NCBI GenBank assembly: GCA_951217055.1
Contig: OX578280.1
Coordinates: 16,221,394 to 16,285,393, forward strand
Source: Gerris lacustris
Lineage: Eukaryota > Arthropoda > Insecta > Hemiptera > Gerridae
Length of the DNA: 64,000 nucleotides
Direction: 5' to 3'
Shown one piece after another: positions 37,701 through 52,700 of the stretch. The number at the start of each line of letters is the position of its first letter. Within the stretch, counting starts at the first letter, position 1. The notes under the pieces were generated by a model, which saw only the letters and a program-made list of their open reading frames with translations, was not told the origin of the DNA and searched no databases. The translations under genes and the position numbers were made by a program.

Positions 37701-40700
37701 ATAACATATGCTTGTATCAAGTTGAAATTTTACATGCCTGTTTCAATTGTACTTTAAACGATGTATATAAATTTTTATTAATATCGTTACGTTAGAACTT
37801 AAGATATCGGAAAAAACTTTGTTTTGTCTATTTTAAAAGTTTACGCCCGCTTTAATAGTTTTAGCGATCTTTAGTAATTCATAGCGGTATCGCTGTTAGT
37901 TTTACTAAAAAATGTTATTTGAAAAAAATGTTCGTCTCATCGAAAAGGTGATGATAGCATCTTTTCCCGTCCGAAAATTCATATTTTACATTTGAAGCTC
38001 ACGTTATAGTTTCCGCAAAATATGCTGGCTTTTTCAAAGTTTTATTATTATCAAAAATAGCATTATCCACTCTATATAACATTATCTAATGAAATTTAAT
38101 ATTATTGTTACCATTTTTCGATTCATTTTAGTTAACTTGTAAATCAACCCTTAATTTTACTGTTACTTCTGCTCACTTAACTATTATTGCTACTTAATTG
38201 GATTTAAATTATCACTGCTGTACTTAGGTTCCCTGAGGTAAGGCTCGAATTTAATAAATCTTTAAAATCTCAGCCCTAAAATAGATTTCTTAACAATTAC
38301 AATCTTCGATGCGTCCTCATGAATACCTGATCTATCCACCACAAAAGAGTTTGTGCCAAATATTTGTTAGTGAGTTGACAGCGTGGAAAATTGTAAAAAT
38401 AATGGGATTAAGAGCCAATGAGAGCTTAGGGTTTCAAAACAATTGGCACAATCTGTTCAGGAATCTAACTTTTCTATTATTAATTTTAATTTTTATAAAA
38501 GTTACTCACTATGATTTGTTTTTAATTTTAATATAAAAGAATTTAAAGATATTGTTTACTTTATGTTTATCACAAGATAAGAATTAGATGCCGTATTTTC
38601 TAATTAGTTCTGTTAATCCTTTGTTATTGTTTTGAGAGATAAGACCAAGAGTAGTTTCCTTTTGTTGTTATTATTAGCAATCTTCATAAACCTTATTATT
38701 ATGATTTACTATATTTACCTTTTTATCTCTATGCTTGGAATATATCTACTAGATCAACCCCCCTTCTAACTGAAAGCTTCCAGCAGCTTTTAGTTCCTTA
38801 TGACTCACTGGAGAGATCACACCTTACTACAGTGATACTTATGCTGTAAAAATGTGCTCTCCCTTTTAAGCCCCGTATTGCGTACCCTACTGTACCTGCG
38901 GATATAGACTATCTATATAAAAGTGTCTGTTATTTCACTCTAAAAACAGTGCACCTTTCAATTAAACTAAAAACTACAGTTTAATTTACTTCTTCTTTGT
39001 GGACTTTCTTCTTTTGGTGTTAGACAGTCTTCGGATGCTGCTTAATGAACTTACTACCTTTTGAGTCTTCCTTAGCGGTCCTGGTTTGAAGTCGACTCAG
39101 GTCTGACTCTCCAACTAAATAAATATATATATTTTTTTTTCTTCTTTATTCTTATTTTTGAAAGTTTTATTATATGTTTGCTTTTCACTTATAATTTTTG
39201 GTACCAAACTTCTATATTTTCTGTTTTCATTAACTTTATTATTATTACTTGTACAATTCTGTATATTTTCAACGAAGAATACACTTCTTTCAAATGCAGT
39301 TGGTTTATTTTTATTTGCTACTAAAGTCAGATACTCCCTTCCTGTGGTTTTACAGTTACTTTTATTATTTAGCGTCGGGCAGTCAGTGTGTCAGCTTAAT
39401 GAACCACCCTGTCGGCTAACATTTGGTCCTTTGGGCCGGATACTTTTCCGGTTTTAGTATTTTTTTTTTTTGTTAACATTAATTTTTTAAATTTATTTTT
39501 CTTCCTTTTTTTGGAATAAAACTTTAATTTATTTTTTTATTTTTGGAAATTTCCTTATTTTCTTTTGAACTTTTGAAATATTTACTTTTTACACTGTACT
39601 TGAGTGAAGTGTATTTACTTGGCCCCAGGAGATACACCTGGTCCCGGTAACCTAGGAGGTTCTCATTCAAACCCTAAAAAGATGTCAGCCTTTCAGGAAA
39701 TGTCTGCTATATTGAAGCGTCGTTTACAGAGTTGTGGTGATAATATTCAGGGCATAGCTCAACAAGCTGCTTTAACAGAAAGAGATATATCTAAACTATT
39801 TATATTTCGAGGTATGTTTCGGGAATTGAAACCTTACTTCGATAAATACTTAAAGACATGGGATGAACTTGAAGAACTTTATATTAGAGAGAATAAAGCA
39901 GCAGATTTCCCTTCGAAAAACGATAAGGCTCATTATGATAAAATTAAAACCTATTATTATCAATCCAATGCTACTTACGAACTTTATTCTCAGCACAATG
40001 AATCAACTACCCAGGATTCTCATAATGAATCTAAAACTTCTCGAGCTTATCTTCCTAAAATAAGATTACCTGAATTTTCTGGTGATCTCAAATCATGGCC
40101 AGTTTTCAGAGATACATTTGAGTCATTGGTGCATAATGATGATTCTATTTCTAAAATGGAGAAATTTCATTTTTTACGATCATCGTTGAAGGAATCTGCA
40201 TTATCCACGATTAAAAATCTTCCTCTACTGGAGAATAATTATGACTTAGCCTGGAAAAGTCTAATAGATAATTATGATAATAAACGTTTACTAGCGTCCT
40301 CATACATTAATGAAATTTTGAACTTTACTTCTACACATACGAAGCCATCTATTGAATTTTTTAAACAATTTTTAACAGTCATGAACGACAACGTATCAGC
40401 CTTCAAGCTCCTTAATCTTCCTAATGCATTAGAGTTTTTATTATTTGAGTTAGCCATCCGTTCTCTAGACTCAAAAACTCGTGAGGTTTTTGAACACGAG
40501 AACGTGGATTCTACTTATCCATCCTTCGATTCCTTAATAACTTTTGTCAAGGGACGTTGTCAGGTGTTAGAGTTGGCTGCTGAACAAAGCAAATGTTACT
40601 CTTCTAAGTCTACGTCTAACACTTCTAAACCTTCAGTTTCTCATAAGGCTGGTAAACATTCTTCTTTATTTGTAGGAAAGAATAATAATGATGCTTCAAA

Positions 40701-43700
40701 GGGTAATTCCAAGAGTGGTAGTAAGTACTCTTACTCTAAATCCAAGGATTTTAAAGGCAACATTACTCCATGTTTTGTCTGCAAAGATCAACATCCTCTG
40801 CCTAGGTGTGCTAAGTTCAAAAGTGCAACACCAGAACAAAGACATCAACTACTTCAAAACTGGCAGGGGTGTAAAAACTGCCTTTATAATCACCGAACTT
40901 CATCCTGTTTATCAAAAGGAACATGTTTTGTATGCTCGGCTAAGCATCATACTTTACTCCACCTTTCTTCAAATCCTCAGATTCCTGTTAATAACGTAGT
41001 AAATAATACTGAGAGCCTTGGAAGTTGTAACAACAGTATTGCTTTGGAAAGAGATGTTATCTTAGGAACGGCCCTTGCTACGGCTAATGACTCCGAAGGA
41101 AATCAAGTAACCGTGCGTCTCGTTCTTGATTCGGGTAGTCATTATTCTTTCGTCACTCAGTCATGTGTCAATCGACTGAATCTTCCAGTAAAGCCTTTAG
41201 ATCTTAAGATTTCTGGTATCGGTCAAACTCCGTTGGAAGGTGCCAAGGGTTTAGCTTCTTGCAGTATATCACCCGTAGGAAACTCAACTATTTTTACTTT
41301 TGATGCTGTGGTAGTCAAGAACATTACTTCATACTTACCATGTAAACCTATTCCTAAGGAAATCATCACTATTTTTAATTCTTACACACTTGCGGACCCT
41401 AGATTCGGGACGCCGCAATCTATTGAAATTCTTCTTGGTGCTGATGTTTATATTGATGTTGTCACTGGAGCTCCTATCCTGGTTCAACCTGATAAACCTA
41501 AATTAGTTCCTACTGTCTTCGGGAACGTAGTTCTTGGTAGTTTTAATCGTAAAGACTCTCATGTTTCAGCAAATAGTTTTTTCATTTCTACTGATCTTCA
41601 AAACGATTTAAATCTTACAATGAAGAAGTTTTGGGAGTTGGAAGAAGTTGCTTCAAAGAAGATACTGAATCCTGATGATGAAAAATGCGAAGAACACTTC
41701 AGAAGAACGCATTACCGTTTGCCAGGAGGCAGATATGTTATATCAATGCCTTTTAAAAATTCTAATCCTACATTTCCGAATAGCAGAAGAATTGCTTTGC
41801 GAAGATATACTAATTTAGAGATGAAACTTACCAAGAACCCTTCCTTTAAAACTGAATACTTAAATTTTATGCATGACTATATCTCACTGGGACATATGCG
41901 GTTAGCTGAAGAAGCAGCTGAGTATGTGCTCCCTCATCATGGCATATTTAAAGACTCTCCCGCTGGGCCAAAAATACGCGTTGTATTTGATGCTTCTGCG
42001 TCTACTTTAAACGGTTCCTTGAATGGACAACTCTACGTGGGACCCAAGCTTCAGCCAGATATAGGCGAAATTATACTTAATTTTCGCACTTATCCAATTG
42101 TTTTTACGACTGACATCGTCAAGATGTTCAGGCAAATTGTACTTAATCCAACTGACAGAAAATTCCACCACATCCTGTGGAGAGAAGATCCCTCGTCAGA
42201 ACTTCAAGAATACGAATTGTGTACTCTTACTTATGGCACAACTCCTGCACCATATTTGGCTATACGTGTAATCAAGCAACTAATTAAAGATGAAGGTCAT
42301 GCATTTCCAAGTGCTGCTCAGGTACTGGAAAATGAGATCTATATGGACGACATAGCGACAGGTGCTAATACCTTACAGGATGCTTTGGAGCTTCAACGTG
42401 AAATCATTCAATTACTGGCTAAAGGAGGCTTCCAACTGAGCAAGTGGGCCAGTAATCGTGCCGAACTGCTAGACAGAGTAGAGTCTGAACTTCAAGAAGA
42501 TCCTCATGATTTTGATGCTGATTGCTCACTTAGCATATTAGGTTTCCAGTGGAATCCTAAGACAGATGTTTTCTCTTACAAAGTATCTCCTCCTTCTAGT
42601 TCTGTGGTGACAAAAAGATCCTTACTATCGTGTATTGCACGGATCTATGACCCACTTGGGTACTTATCTCCTACTATCTTCTATGCCAAACAACTTATTC
42701 AAGAGTTGTGGAAACTTGGTTTACAGTGGGATGATCCTATACCTACTAATCTTGAGTCACAATGGAAAGAATTTGTTACTTATATGGATGTTCTACGAGA
42801 AATCAAAATACCTAGGTACATTCTAACTACTACTTATACTAACTGTCAATTGGTGGGCTTTTCTGATGCTTCACAACTTGGATATTCTGGAGTGGTCTAC
42901 CTTCGAGTGGTCTCTCCTGAAGGCATCAAAGTTCATCTTTTAAAATCTAAGACAAAACTCGCCCCCTTGAAAGTTCTGTCAATCCCACGATTAGAGCTTT
43001 CAGGTGCTGTTCTTCTTACGCGTGTGATCTTATCTTTAGATGCTCTCATACGTAAATACAATATCAACCAAATATTTTGTTTTACTGACTCAAGTATTGT
43101 ATTGGGTTGGCTTAATACCATGCCTCACCTACTCAAAACGTTTGTGGCAAATCGAGTTGTGGAGATTACTGAGACTTTGCCACCCTCACTTTGGAGACAT
43201 GTCAAGAGTGAGGATAATCCTGCTGATCATGGAAGCCGTGGAGTAGCTCCTCGCGCTTTTGTTTCTCTGACGGATTGGTGGTGTGGACCATCATGGATGC
43301 TTAAGGCAGAGGAGGACTGGCCAACTTCTTTGCTCACACACTTCAATTCAAACTTACCTGAACTTAAACCAGTAACTTCTTCCTGTATGTTAGTTCGAGT
43401 AGAATCAAATGAAATCTTTGTGAAGTGGATTGAGAGTTACTCACCTCGCAGTTACACTTTCGCTATCAGAGTATGGGCAATCATACAAAGATACTTACAT
43501 AATGTCATGACAAAAGGTTCTGATCATACTACTATCAAATCAGGACCCATCACAGTTCAAGAATTGAATGAATCTCTATCTTGCTGTGTTAAACATGTTC
43601 AGAATTACTATTTTAATTATGTATATAAACTTACGGATAAGCAACTTGCTGAAGGCAAGTTAAAGAGTTTATCTCCCTTTCGTGACGAGCTAGGAGTTCT

Positions 43701-46700
43701 TAGAGTGGGCGGTAGGCTTACACATTCTTCTCTACCTCCCTCTCATATTCATCCAATCATCTTACCGGCTGATTCTCCTTTTACTACCATGGTTGTGAAT
43801 GGATATCACTTGCGTTACTTGCATGCGGCTCCATCCTTACTTAACGCGCTACTGCGACAGGAATTTTGGATATGCTCTGGTAGCAGACTTATTCAAAAAG
43901 TTGTGAAAAACTGCATTACTTGTTTCCGATCTAGAGCACAACCCATACCACCTAAAATGGGATCCTTGCCCTCTAGCAGGTTCCAGAAAGGACAGAACTT
44001 TGTAAACACTGGTGTGGACTTTGCAGGTCCATTCCAGCTTAAGGAGTCTAATCGGCGTAAAGCAGCAATTGGAAAATGCTATTTAGCCTTATTCGTTTGC
44101 TTCTCAACTAAGGCTTTACATCTGGAAGTGGTGTCTAGTCTGTCTACTGACGCCTTCTTGGCTACACTAGATAGATTTATTGCTCGTCGAGGGAAACCTA
44201 ATCATATATACTCAGATTGCGGCACCAATTTTGTGGGTGCACAAAACAAACTTCATGATTTGATCAAGTGGTATCGTACCAAGGGTACTCAAAGTGAGAT
44301 TCAAAGACACCTTAGTGACCAAGGTGTCACCTGGTCGTTTAATCCCCCCTATGCACCCAATTTCGGAGGTTTATGGGAAGCGGGTGTTAAATCAGTGAAA
44401 GGTTATTTGTCCAAGATGATGAAAGAGACACCTTGGACCTTCGAAGAGATGACTACAGCCACTTGTCAGATAGAGGCTATACTCAACTCTAGACCTCTTT
44501 TCCCTGCTTCTGAGGATCCTGATAGCTTAGAATACTTGAGCCCCGGACATTTTCTCATCGGAAGGAACTTGACATCCGTTCCTCACGAAGAACTCTTTGA
44601 TGTCAAGGAAAACCGGCTAAATAGGTGGCAACTCGTCCAACAACGCGTGCAATACTTCTGGCGCAGATGGAGCCAGGAATATCTACACACTCTGCAACAG
44701 AGGAACAAGTGGACTACTGACACTCGTCCACCTCGTGTTGGAGACTTTGTTTCTGTATCAGATCCAAATACCAAACCTCTTCAGTGGCCGATGGCTAGGA
44801 TCATTGAGCTCCATCCTGGAAAGGATGGGATTACTAGAGTAGTCACGATTAAGACCAGTAAGGGTACTTATGTCAGATCTCTAAATAAATTAGTTCTACT
44901 TACGCCTTTGAACAATGAGTTGTCTGATCAAGGTGAAACTTCAAATTTACTTACCTTGAAGTAAACTTAGTGGGCGGAATGTTCAGGAATCTAACTTTTC
45001 TATTATTAATTTTAATTTTTATAAAAGTTACTCACTATGATTTGTTTTTAATTTTAATATAAAAGAATTTAAAGATATTGTTTACTTTATGTTTATCACA
45101 AGATAAGAATTAGATGCCGTATTTTCTAATTAGTTCTGTTAATCCTTTGTTATTGTTTTGAGAGATAAGACCAAGAGTAGTTTCCTTTTGTTGTTATTAT
45201 TAGCAATCTTCATAAACCTTATTATTATGATTTACTATATTTACCTTTTTATCTCTATGCTTGGAATATATCTACTAGATCAACCCCCCTTCTAACTGAA
45301 AGCTTCCAGCAGCTTTTAGTTCCTTATGACTCACTGGAGAGATCACACCTTACTACAGTGATACTTATGCTGTAAAAATGTGCTCTCCCTTTTAAGCCCC
45401 GTATTGCGTACCCTACTGTACCTGCGGATATAGACTATCTATATAAAAGTGTCTGTTATTTCACTCTAAAAACAGTGCACCTTTCAATTAAACTAAAAAC
45501 TACAGTTTAATTTACTTCTTCTTTGTGGACTTTCTTCTTTTGGTGTTAGACAGTCTTCGGATGCTGCTTAATGAACTTACTACCTTTTGAGTCTTCCTTA
45601 GCGGTCCTGGTTTGAAGTCGACTCAGGTCTGACTCTCCAACTAAATAAATATATATATTTTTTTTTCTTCTTTATTCTTATTTTTGAAAGTTTTATTATA
45701 TGTTTGCTTTTCACTTATAATTTTTGGTACCAAACTTCTATATTTTCTGTTTTCATTAACTTTATTATTATTACTTGTACAATTCTGTATATTTTCAACG
45801 AAGAATACACTTCTTTCAAATGCAGTTGGTTTATTTTTATTTGCTACTAAAGTCAGATACTCCCTTCCTGTGGTTTTACAGTTACTTTTATTATTTAGCG
45901 TCGGGCAGTCAGTGTGTCAGCTTAATGAACCACCCTGTCGGCTAACATTTGGTCCTTTGGGCCGGATACTTTTCCGGTTTTAGTATTTTTTTTTTTTGTT
46001 AACATTAATTTTTTAAATTTATTTTTCTTCCTTTTTTTGGAATAAAACTTTAATTTATTTTTTTATTTTTGGAAATTTCCTTATTTTCTTTTGAACTTTT
46101 GAAATATTTACTTTTTACACTGTACTTGAGTGAAGTGTATTTACTTGGCCCCAGGAGATACACCTGGTCCCGGTAACCTAGGAGGTTCTCATTCAAACCC
46201 TAAAAAGATGTCAGCCTTTCAGGAAATGTCTGCTATATTGAAGCGTCGTTTACAGAGTTGTGGTGATAATATTCAGGGCATAGCTCAACAAGCTGCTTTA
46301 ACAGAAAGAGATATATCTAAACTATTTATATTTCGAGGTATGTTTCGGGAATTGAAACCTTACTTCGATAAATACTTAAAGACATGGGATGAACTTGAAG
46401 AACTTTATATTAGAGAGAATAAAGCAGCAGATTTCCCTTCGAAAAACGATAAGGCTCATTATGATAAAATTAAAACCTATTATTATCAATCCAATGCTAC
46501 TTACGAACTTTATTCTCAGCACAATGAATCAACTACCCAGGATTCTCATAATGAATCTAAAACTTCTCGAGCTTATCTTCCTAAAATAAGATTACCTGAA
46601 TTTTCTGGTGATCTCAAATCATGGCCAGTTTTCAGAGATACATTTGAGTCATTGGTGCATAATGATGATTCTATTTCTAAAATGGAGAAATTTCATTTTT

Positions 46701-49700
46701 TACGATCATCGTTGAAGGAATCTGCATTATCCACGATTAAAAATCTTCCTCTACTGGAGAATAATTATGACTTAGCCTGGAAAAGTCTAATAGATAATTA
46801 TGATAATAAACGTTTACTAGCGTCCTCATACATTAATGAAATTTTGAACTTTACTTCTACACATACGAAGCCATCTATTGAATTTTTTAAACAATTTTTA
46901 ACAGTCATGAACGACAACGTATCAGCCTTCAAGCTCCTTAATCTTCCTAATGCATTAGAGTTTTTATTATTTGAGTTAGCCATCCGTTCTCTAGACTCAA
47001 AAACTCGTGAGGTTTTTGAACACGAGAACGTGGATTCTACTTATCCATCCTTCGATTCCTTAATAACTTTTGTCAAGGGACGTTGTCAGGTGTTAGAGTT
47101 GGCTGCTGAACAAAGCAAATGTTACTCTTCTAAGTCTACGTCTAACACTTCTAAACCTTCAGTTTCTCATAAGGCTGGTAAACATTCTTCTTTATTTGTA
47201 GGAAAGAATAATAATGATGCTTCAAAGGGTAATTCCAAGAGTGGTAGTAAGTACTCTTACTCTAAATCCAAGGATTTTAAAGGCAACATTACTCCATGTT
47301 TTGTCTGCAAAGATCAACATCCTCTGCCTAGGTGTGCTAAGTTCAAAAGTGCAACACCAGAACAAAGACATCAACTACTTCAAAACTGGCAGGGGTGTAA
47401 AAACTGCCTTTATAATCACCGAACTTCATCCTGTTTATCAAAAGGAACATGTTTTGTATGCTCGGCTAAGCATCATACTTTACTCCACCTTTCTTCAAAT
47501 CCTCAGATTCCTGTTAATAACGTAGTAAATAATACTGAGAGCCTTGGAAGTTGTAACAACAGTATTGCTTTGGAAAGAGATGTTATCTTAGGAACGGCCC
47601 TTGCTACGGCTAATGACTCCGAAGGAAATCAAGTAACCGTGCGTCTCGTTCTTGATTCGGGTAGTCATTATTCTTTCGTCACTCAGTCATGTGTCAATCG
47701 ACTGAATCTTCCAGTAAAGCCTTTAGATCTTAAGATTTCTGGTATCGGTCAAACTCCGTTGGAAGGTGCCAAGGGTTTAGCTTCTTGCAGTATATCACCC
47801 GTAGGAAACTCAACTATTTTTACTTTTGATGCTGTGGTAGTCAAGAACATTACTTCATACTTACCATGTAAACCTATTCCTAAGGAAATCATCACTATTT
47901 TTAATTCTTACACACTTGCGGACCCTAGATTCGGGACGCCGCAATCTATTGAAATTCTTCTTGGTGCTGATGTTTATATTGATGTTGTCACTGGAGCTCC
48001 TATCCTGGTTCAACCTGATAAACCTAAATTAGTTCCTACTGTCTTCGGGAACGTAGTTCTTGGTAGTTTTAATCGTAAAGACTCTCATGTTTCAGCAAAT
48101 AGTTTTTTCATTTCTACTGATCTTCAAAACGATTTAAATCTTACAATGAAGAAGTTTTGGGAGTTGGAAGAAGTTGCTTCAAAGAAGATACTGAATCCTG
48201 ATGATGAAAAATGCGAAGAACACTTCAGAAGAACGCATTACCGTTTGCCAGGAGGCAGATATGTTATATCAATGCCTTTTAAAAATTCTAATCCTACATT
48301 TCCGAATAGCAGAAGAATTGCTTTGCGAAGATATACTAATTTAGAGATGAAACTTACCAAGAACCCTTCCTTTAAAACTGAATACTTAAATTTTATGCAT
48401 GACTATATCTCACTGGGACATATGCGGTTAGCTGAAGAAGCAGCTGAGTATGTGCTCCCTCATCATGGCATATTTAAAGACTCTCCCGCTGGGCCAAAAA
48501 TACGCGTTGTATTTGATGCTTCTGCGTCTACTTTAAACGGTTCCTTGAATGGACAACTCTACGTGGGACCCAAGCTTCAGCCAGATATAGGCGAAATTAT
48601 ACTTAATTTTCGCACTTATCCAATTGTTTTTACGACTGACATCGTCAAGATGTTCAGGCAAATTGTACTTAATCCAACTGACAGAAAATTCCACCACATC
48701 CTGTGGAGAGAAGATCCCTCGTCAGAACTTCAAGAATACGAATTGTGTACTCTTACTTATGGCACAACTCCTGCACCATATTTGGCTATACGTGTAATCA
48801 AGCAACTAATTAAAGATGAAGGTCATGCATTTCCAAGTGCTGCTCAGGTACTGGAAAATGAGATCTATATGGACGACATAGCGACAGGTGCTAATACCTT
48901 ACAGGATGCTTTGGAGCTTCAACGTGAAATCATTCAATTACTGGCTAAAGGAGGCTTCCAACTGAGCAAGTGGGCCAGTAATCGTGCCGAACTGCTAGAC
49001 AGAGTAGAGTCTGAACTTCAAGAAGATCCTCATGATTTTGATGCTGATTGCTCACTTAGCATATTAGGTTTCCAGTGGAATCCTAAGACAGATGTTTTCT
49101 CTTACAAAGTATCTCCTCCTTCTAGTTCTGTGGTGACAAAAAGATCCTTACTATCGTGTATTGCACGGATCTATGACCCACTTGGGTACTTATCTCCTAC
49201 TATCTTCTATGCCAAACAACTTATTCAAGAGTTGTGGAAACTTGGTTTACAGTGGGATGATCCTATACCTACTAATCTTGAGTCACAATGGAAAGAATTT
49301 GTTACTTATATGGATGTTCTACGAGAAATCAAAATACCTAGGTACATTCTAACTACTACTTATACTAACTGTCAATTGGTGGGCTTTTCTGATGCTTCAC
49401 AACTTGGATATTCTGGAGTGGTCTACCTTCGAGTGGTCTCTCCTGAAGGCATCAAAGTTCATCTTTTAAAATCTAAGACAAAACTCGCCCCCTTGAAAGT
49501 TCTGTCAATCCCACGATTAGAGCTTTCAGGTGCTGTTCTTCTTACGCGTGTGATCTTATCTTTAGATGCTCTCATACGTAAATACAATATCAACCAAATA
49601 TTTTGTTTTACTGACTCAAGTATTGTATTGGGTTGGCTTAATACCATGCCTCACCTACTCAAAACGTTTGTGGCAAATCGAGTTGTGGAGATTACTGAGA

Positions 49701-52700
49701 CTTTGCCACCCTCACTTTGGAGACATGTCAAGAGTGAGGATAATCCTGCTGATCATGGAAGCCGTGGAGTAGCTCCTCGCGCTTTTGTTTCTCTGACGGA
49801 TTGGTGGTGTGGACCATCATGGATGCTTAAGGCAGAGGAGGACTGGCCAACTTCTTTGCTCACACACTTCAATTCAAACTTACCTGAACTTAAACCAGTA
49901 ACTTCTTCCTGTATGTTAGTTCGAGTAGAATCAAATGAAATCTTTGTGAAGTGGATTGAGAGTTACTCACCTCGCAGTTACACTTTCGCTATCAGAGTAT
50001 GGGCAATCATACAAAGATACTTACATAATGTCATGACAAAAGGTTCTGATCATACTACTATCAAATCAGGACCCATCACAGTTCAAGAATTGAATGAATC
50101 TCTATCTTGCTGTGTTAAACATGTTCAGAATTACTATTTTAATTATGTATATAAACTTACGGATAAGCAACTTGCTGAAGGCAAGTTAAAGAGTTTATCT
50201 CCCTTTCGTGACGAGCTAGGAGTTCTTAGAGTGGGCGGTAGGCTTACACATTCTTCTCTACCTCCCTCTCATATTCATCCAATCATCTTACCGGCTGATT
50301 CTCCTTTTACTACCATGGTTGTGAATGGATATCACTTGCGTTACTTGCATGCGGCTCCATCCTTACTTAACGCGCTACTGCGACAGGAATTTTGGATATG
50401 CTCTGGTAGCAGACTTATTCAAAAAGTTGTGAAAAACTGCATTACTTGTTTCCGATCTAGAGCACAACCCATACCACCTAAAATGGGATCCTTGCCCTCT
50501 AGCAGGTTCCAGAAAGGACAGAACTTTGTAAACACTGGTGTGGACTTTGCAGGTCCATTCCAGCTTAAGGAGTCTAATCGGCGTAAAGCAGCAATTGGAA
50601 AATGCTATTTAGCCTTATTCGTTTGCTTCTCAACTAAGGCTTTACATCTGGAAGTGGTGTCTAGTCTGTCTACTGACGCCTTCTTGGCTACACTAGATAG
50701 ATTTATTGCTCGTCGAGGGAAACCTAATCATATATACTCAGATTGCGGCACCAATTTTGTGGGTGCACAAAACAAACTTCATGATTTGATCAAGTGGTAT
50801 CGTACCAAGGGTACTCAAAGTGAGATTCAAAGACACCTTAGTGACCAAGGTGTCACCTGGTCGTTTAATCCCCCCTATGCACCCAATTTCGGAGGTTTAT
50901 GGGAAGCGGGTGTTAAATCAGTGAAAGGTTATTTGTCCAAGATGATGAAAGAGACACCTTGGACCTTCGAAGAGATGACTACAGCCACTTGTCAGATAGA
51001 GGCTATACTCAACTCTAGACCTCTTTTCCCTGCTTCTGAGGATCCTGATAGCTTAGAATACTTGAGCCCCGGACATTTTCTCATCGGAAGGAACTTGACA
51101 TCCGTTCCTCACGAAGAACTCTTTGATGTCAAGGAAAACCGGCTAAATAGGTGGCAACTCGTCCAACAACGCGTGCAATACTTCTGGCGCAGATGGAGCC
51201 AGGAATATCTACACACTCTGCAACAGAGGAACAAGTGGACTACTGACACTCGTCCACCTCGTGTTGGAGACTTTGTTTCTGTATCAGATCCAAATACCAA
51301 ACCTCTTCAGTGGCCGATGGCTAGGATCATTGAGCTCCATCCTGGAAAGGATGGGATTACTAGAGTAGTCACGATTAAGACCAGTAAGGGTACTTATGTC
51401 AGATCTCTAAATAAATTAGTTCTACTTACGCCTTTGAACAATGAGTTGTCTGATCAAGGTGAAACTTCAAATTTACTTACCTTGAAGTAAACTTAGTGGG
51501 CGGAATGTTCAGGAATCTAACTTTTCTATTATTAATTTTAATTTTTATAAAAGTTACTCACTATGATTTGTTTTTAATTTTAATATAAAAGAATTTAAAG
51601 ATATTGTTTACTTTATGTTTATCACAAGATAAGAATTAGATGCCGTATTTTCTAATTAGTTCTGTTAATCCTTTGTTATTGTTTTGAGAGATAAGACCAA
51701 GAGTAGTTTCCTTTTGTTGTTATTATTATGCAATCTTCATAAACCTTATTATTATGATTTACTATATTTACCTTTTTATCTCTATGCTTGGAATATATCT
51801 ACTAGATCAACCCCCCTTCTAACTGAAAGCTTCCAGCAGCTTTTAGTTCCTTATGACTCACTGGAGAGATCACACCTTACTACAGTGATACTTATGCTGT
51901 AAAAATGTGCTCTCCCTTTTAAGCCCCGTATTGCGTACCCTACTGTACCTGCGGATATAGACTATCTATATAAAAGTGTCTGTTATTTCACTCTAAAAAC
52001 AGTGCACCTTTCAATTAAACTAAAAACTACAGTTTAATTTACTTCTTCTTTGTGGACTTTCTTCTTTTGGTGTTAGACAGTCTTCGGATGCTGCTTAATG
52101 AACTTACTACCTTTTGAGTCTTCCTTAGCGGTCCTGGTTTGAAGTCGACTCAGGTCTGACTCTCCAACTAAATAAATATATATATTTTTTTTTCTTCTTT
52201 ATTCTTATTTTTGAAAGTTTTATTATATGTTTGCTTTTCACTTATAATTTTTGGTACCAAACTTCTATATTTTCTGTTTTCATTAACTTTATTATTATTA
52301 CTTGTACAATTCTGTATATTTTCAACGAAGAATACACTTCTTTCAAATGCAGTTGGTTTATTTTTATTTGCTACTAAAGTCAGATACTCCCTTCCTGTGG
52401 TTTTACAGTTACTTTTATTATTTAGCGTCGGGCAGTCAGTGTGTCAGCTTAATGAACCACCCTGTCGGCTAACACAATCTGTAGGATTAAAGTTTTTTTT
52501 TTTGTTCATCATTATTTTATTTAAGGTGATAAATCTGTGTGTTTGATTACAGTCGGTTTTATTAGATGATGAAGGAGAGGCAAATAAACAAGATGTTCTC
52601 AGACAGAAAAGAACCGGTGGCAAACAATACATATACGACTTCACTTTCGGCGAGAATTCGACGCAGGTATAAACATTTTTTTATTGAAAAACACATAGAT

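Larger units (their letters stand above)
38454..52474 (+). mobile_element. Tandem BEL/Pao array: LTR-internal-LTR-internal-LTR
   Basis: Three LTRs (38454-39421, 44980-45947, 51506-52474) share two internal regions with a constant period of 6,526 bp. Only the outer LTRs are flanked by the 5-bp duplication. The two polyprotein frames translate identically, and the only LTR difference I saw is one extra T near 51729 in the third. A single insertion followed by LTR-LTR unequal exchange would give this. Domain order (RT before integrase, DUF1759 Gag, DUF5641 end) assigns it to BEL/Pao. No envelope gene is present. Confidence 0.95.

Noticed and set aside
39158..39457. 99-residue hydrophobic frame across the LTR, repeated at 45684 and (111 residues) 52211
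   Set aside because: It starts at TTG, lies across the U5/LTR boundary, and its C-terminus changes where the flanking sequence changes. It reflects T-rich LTR sequence, not an envelope or membrane gene.
38454..52474. Two independent BEL insertions side by side
   Set aside because: Two separate insertions would give four LTRs and two pairs of duplications. Only three LTRs and one outer CAATC pair are present.
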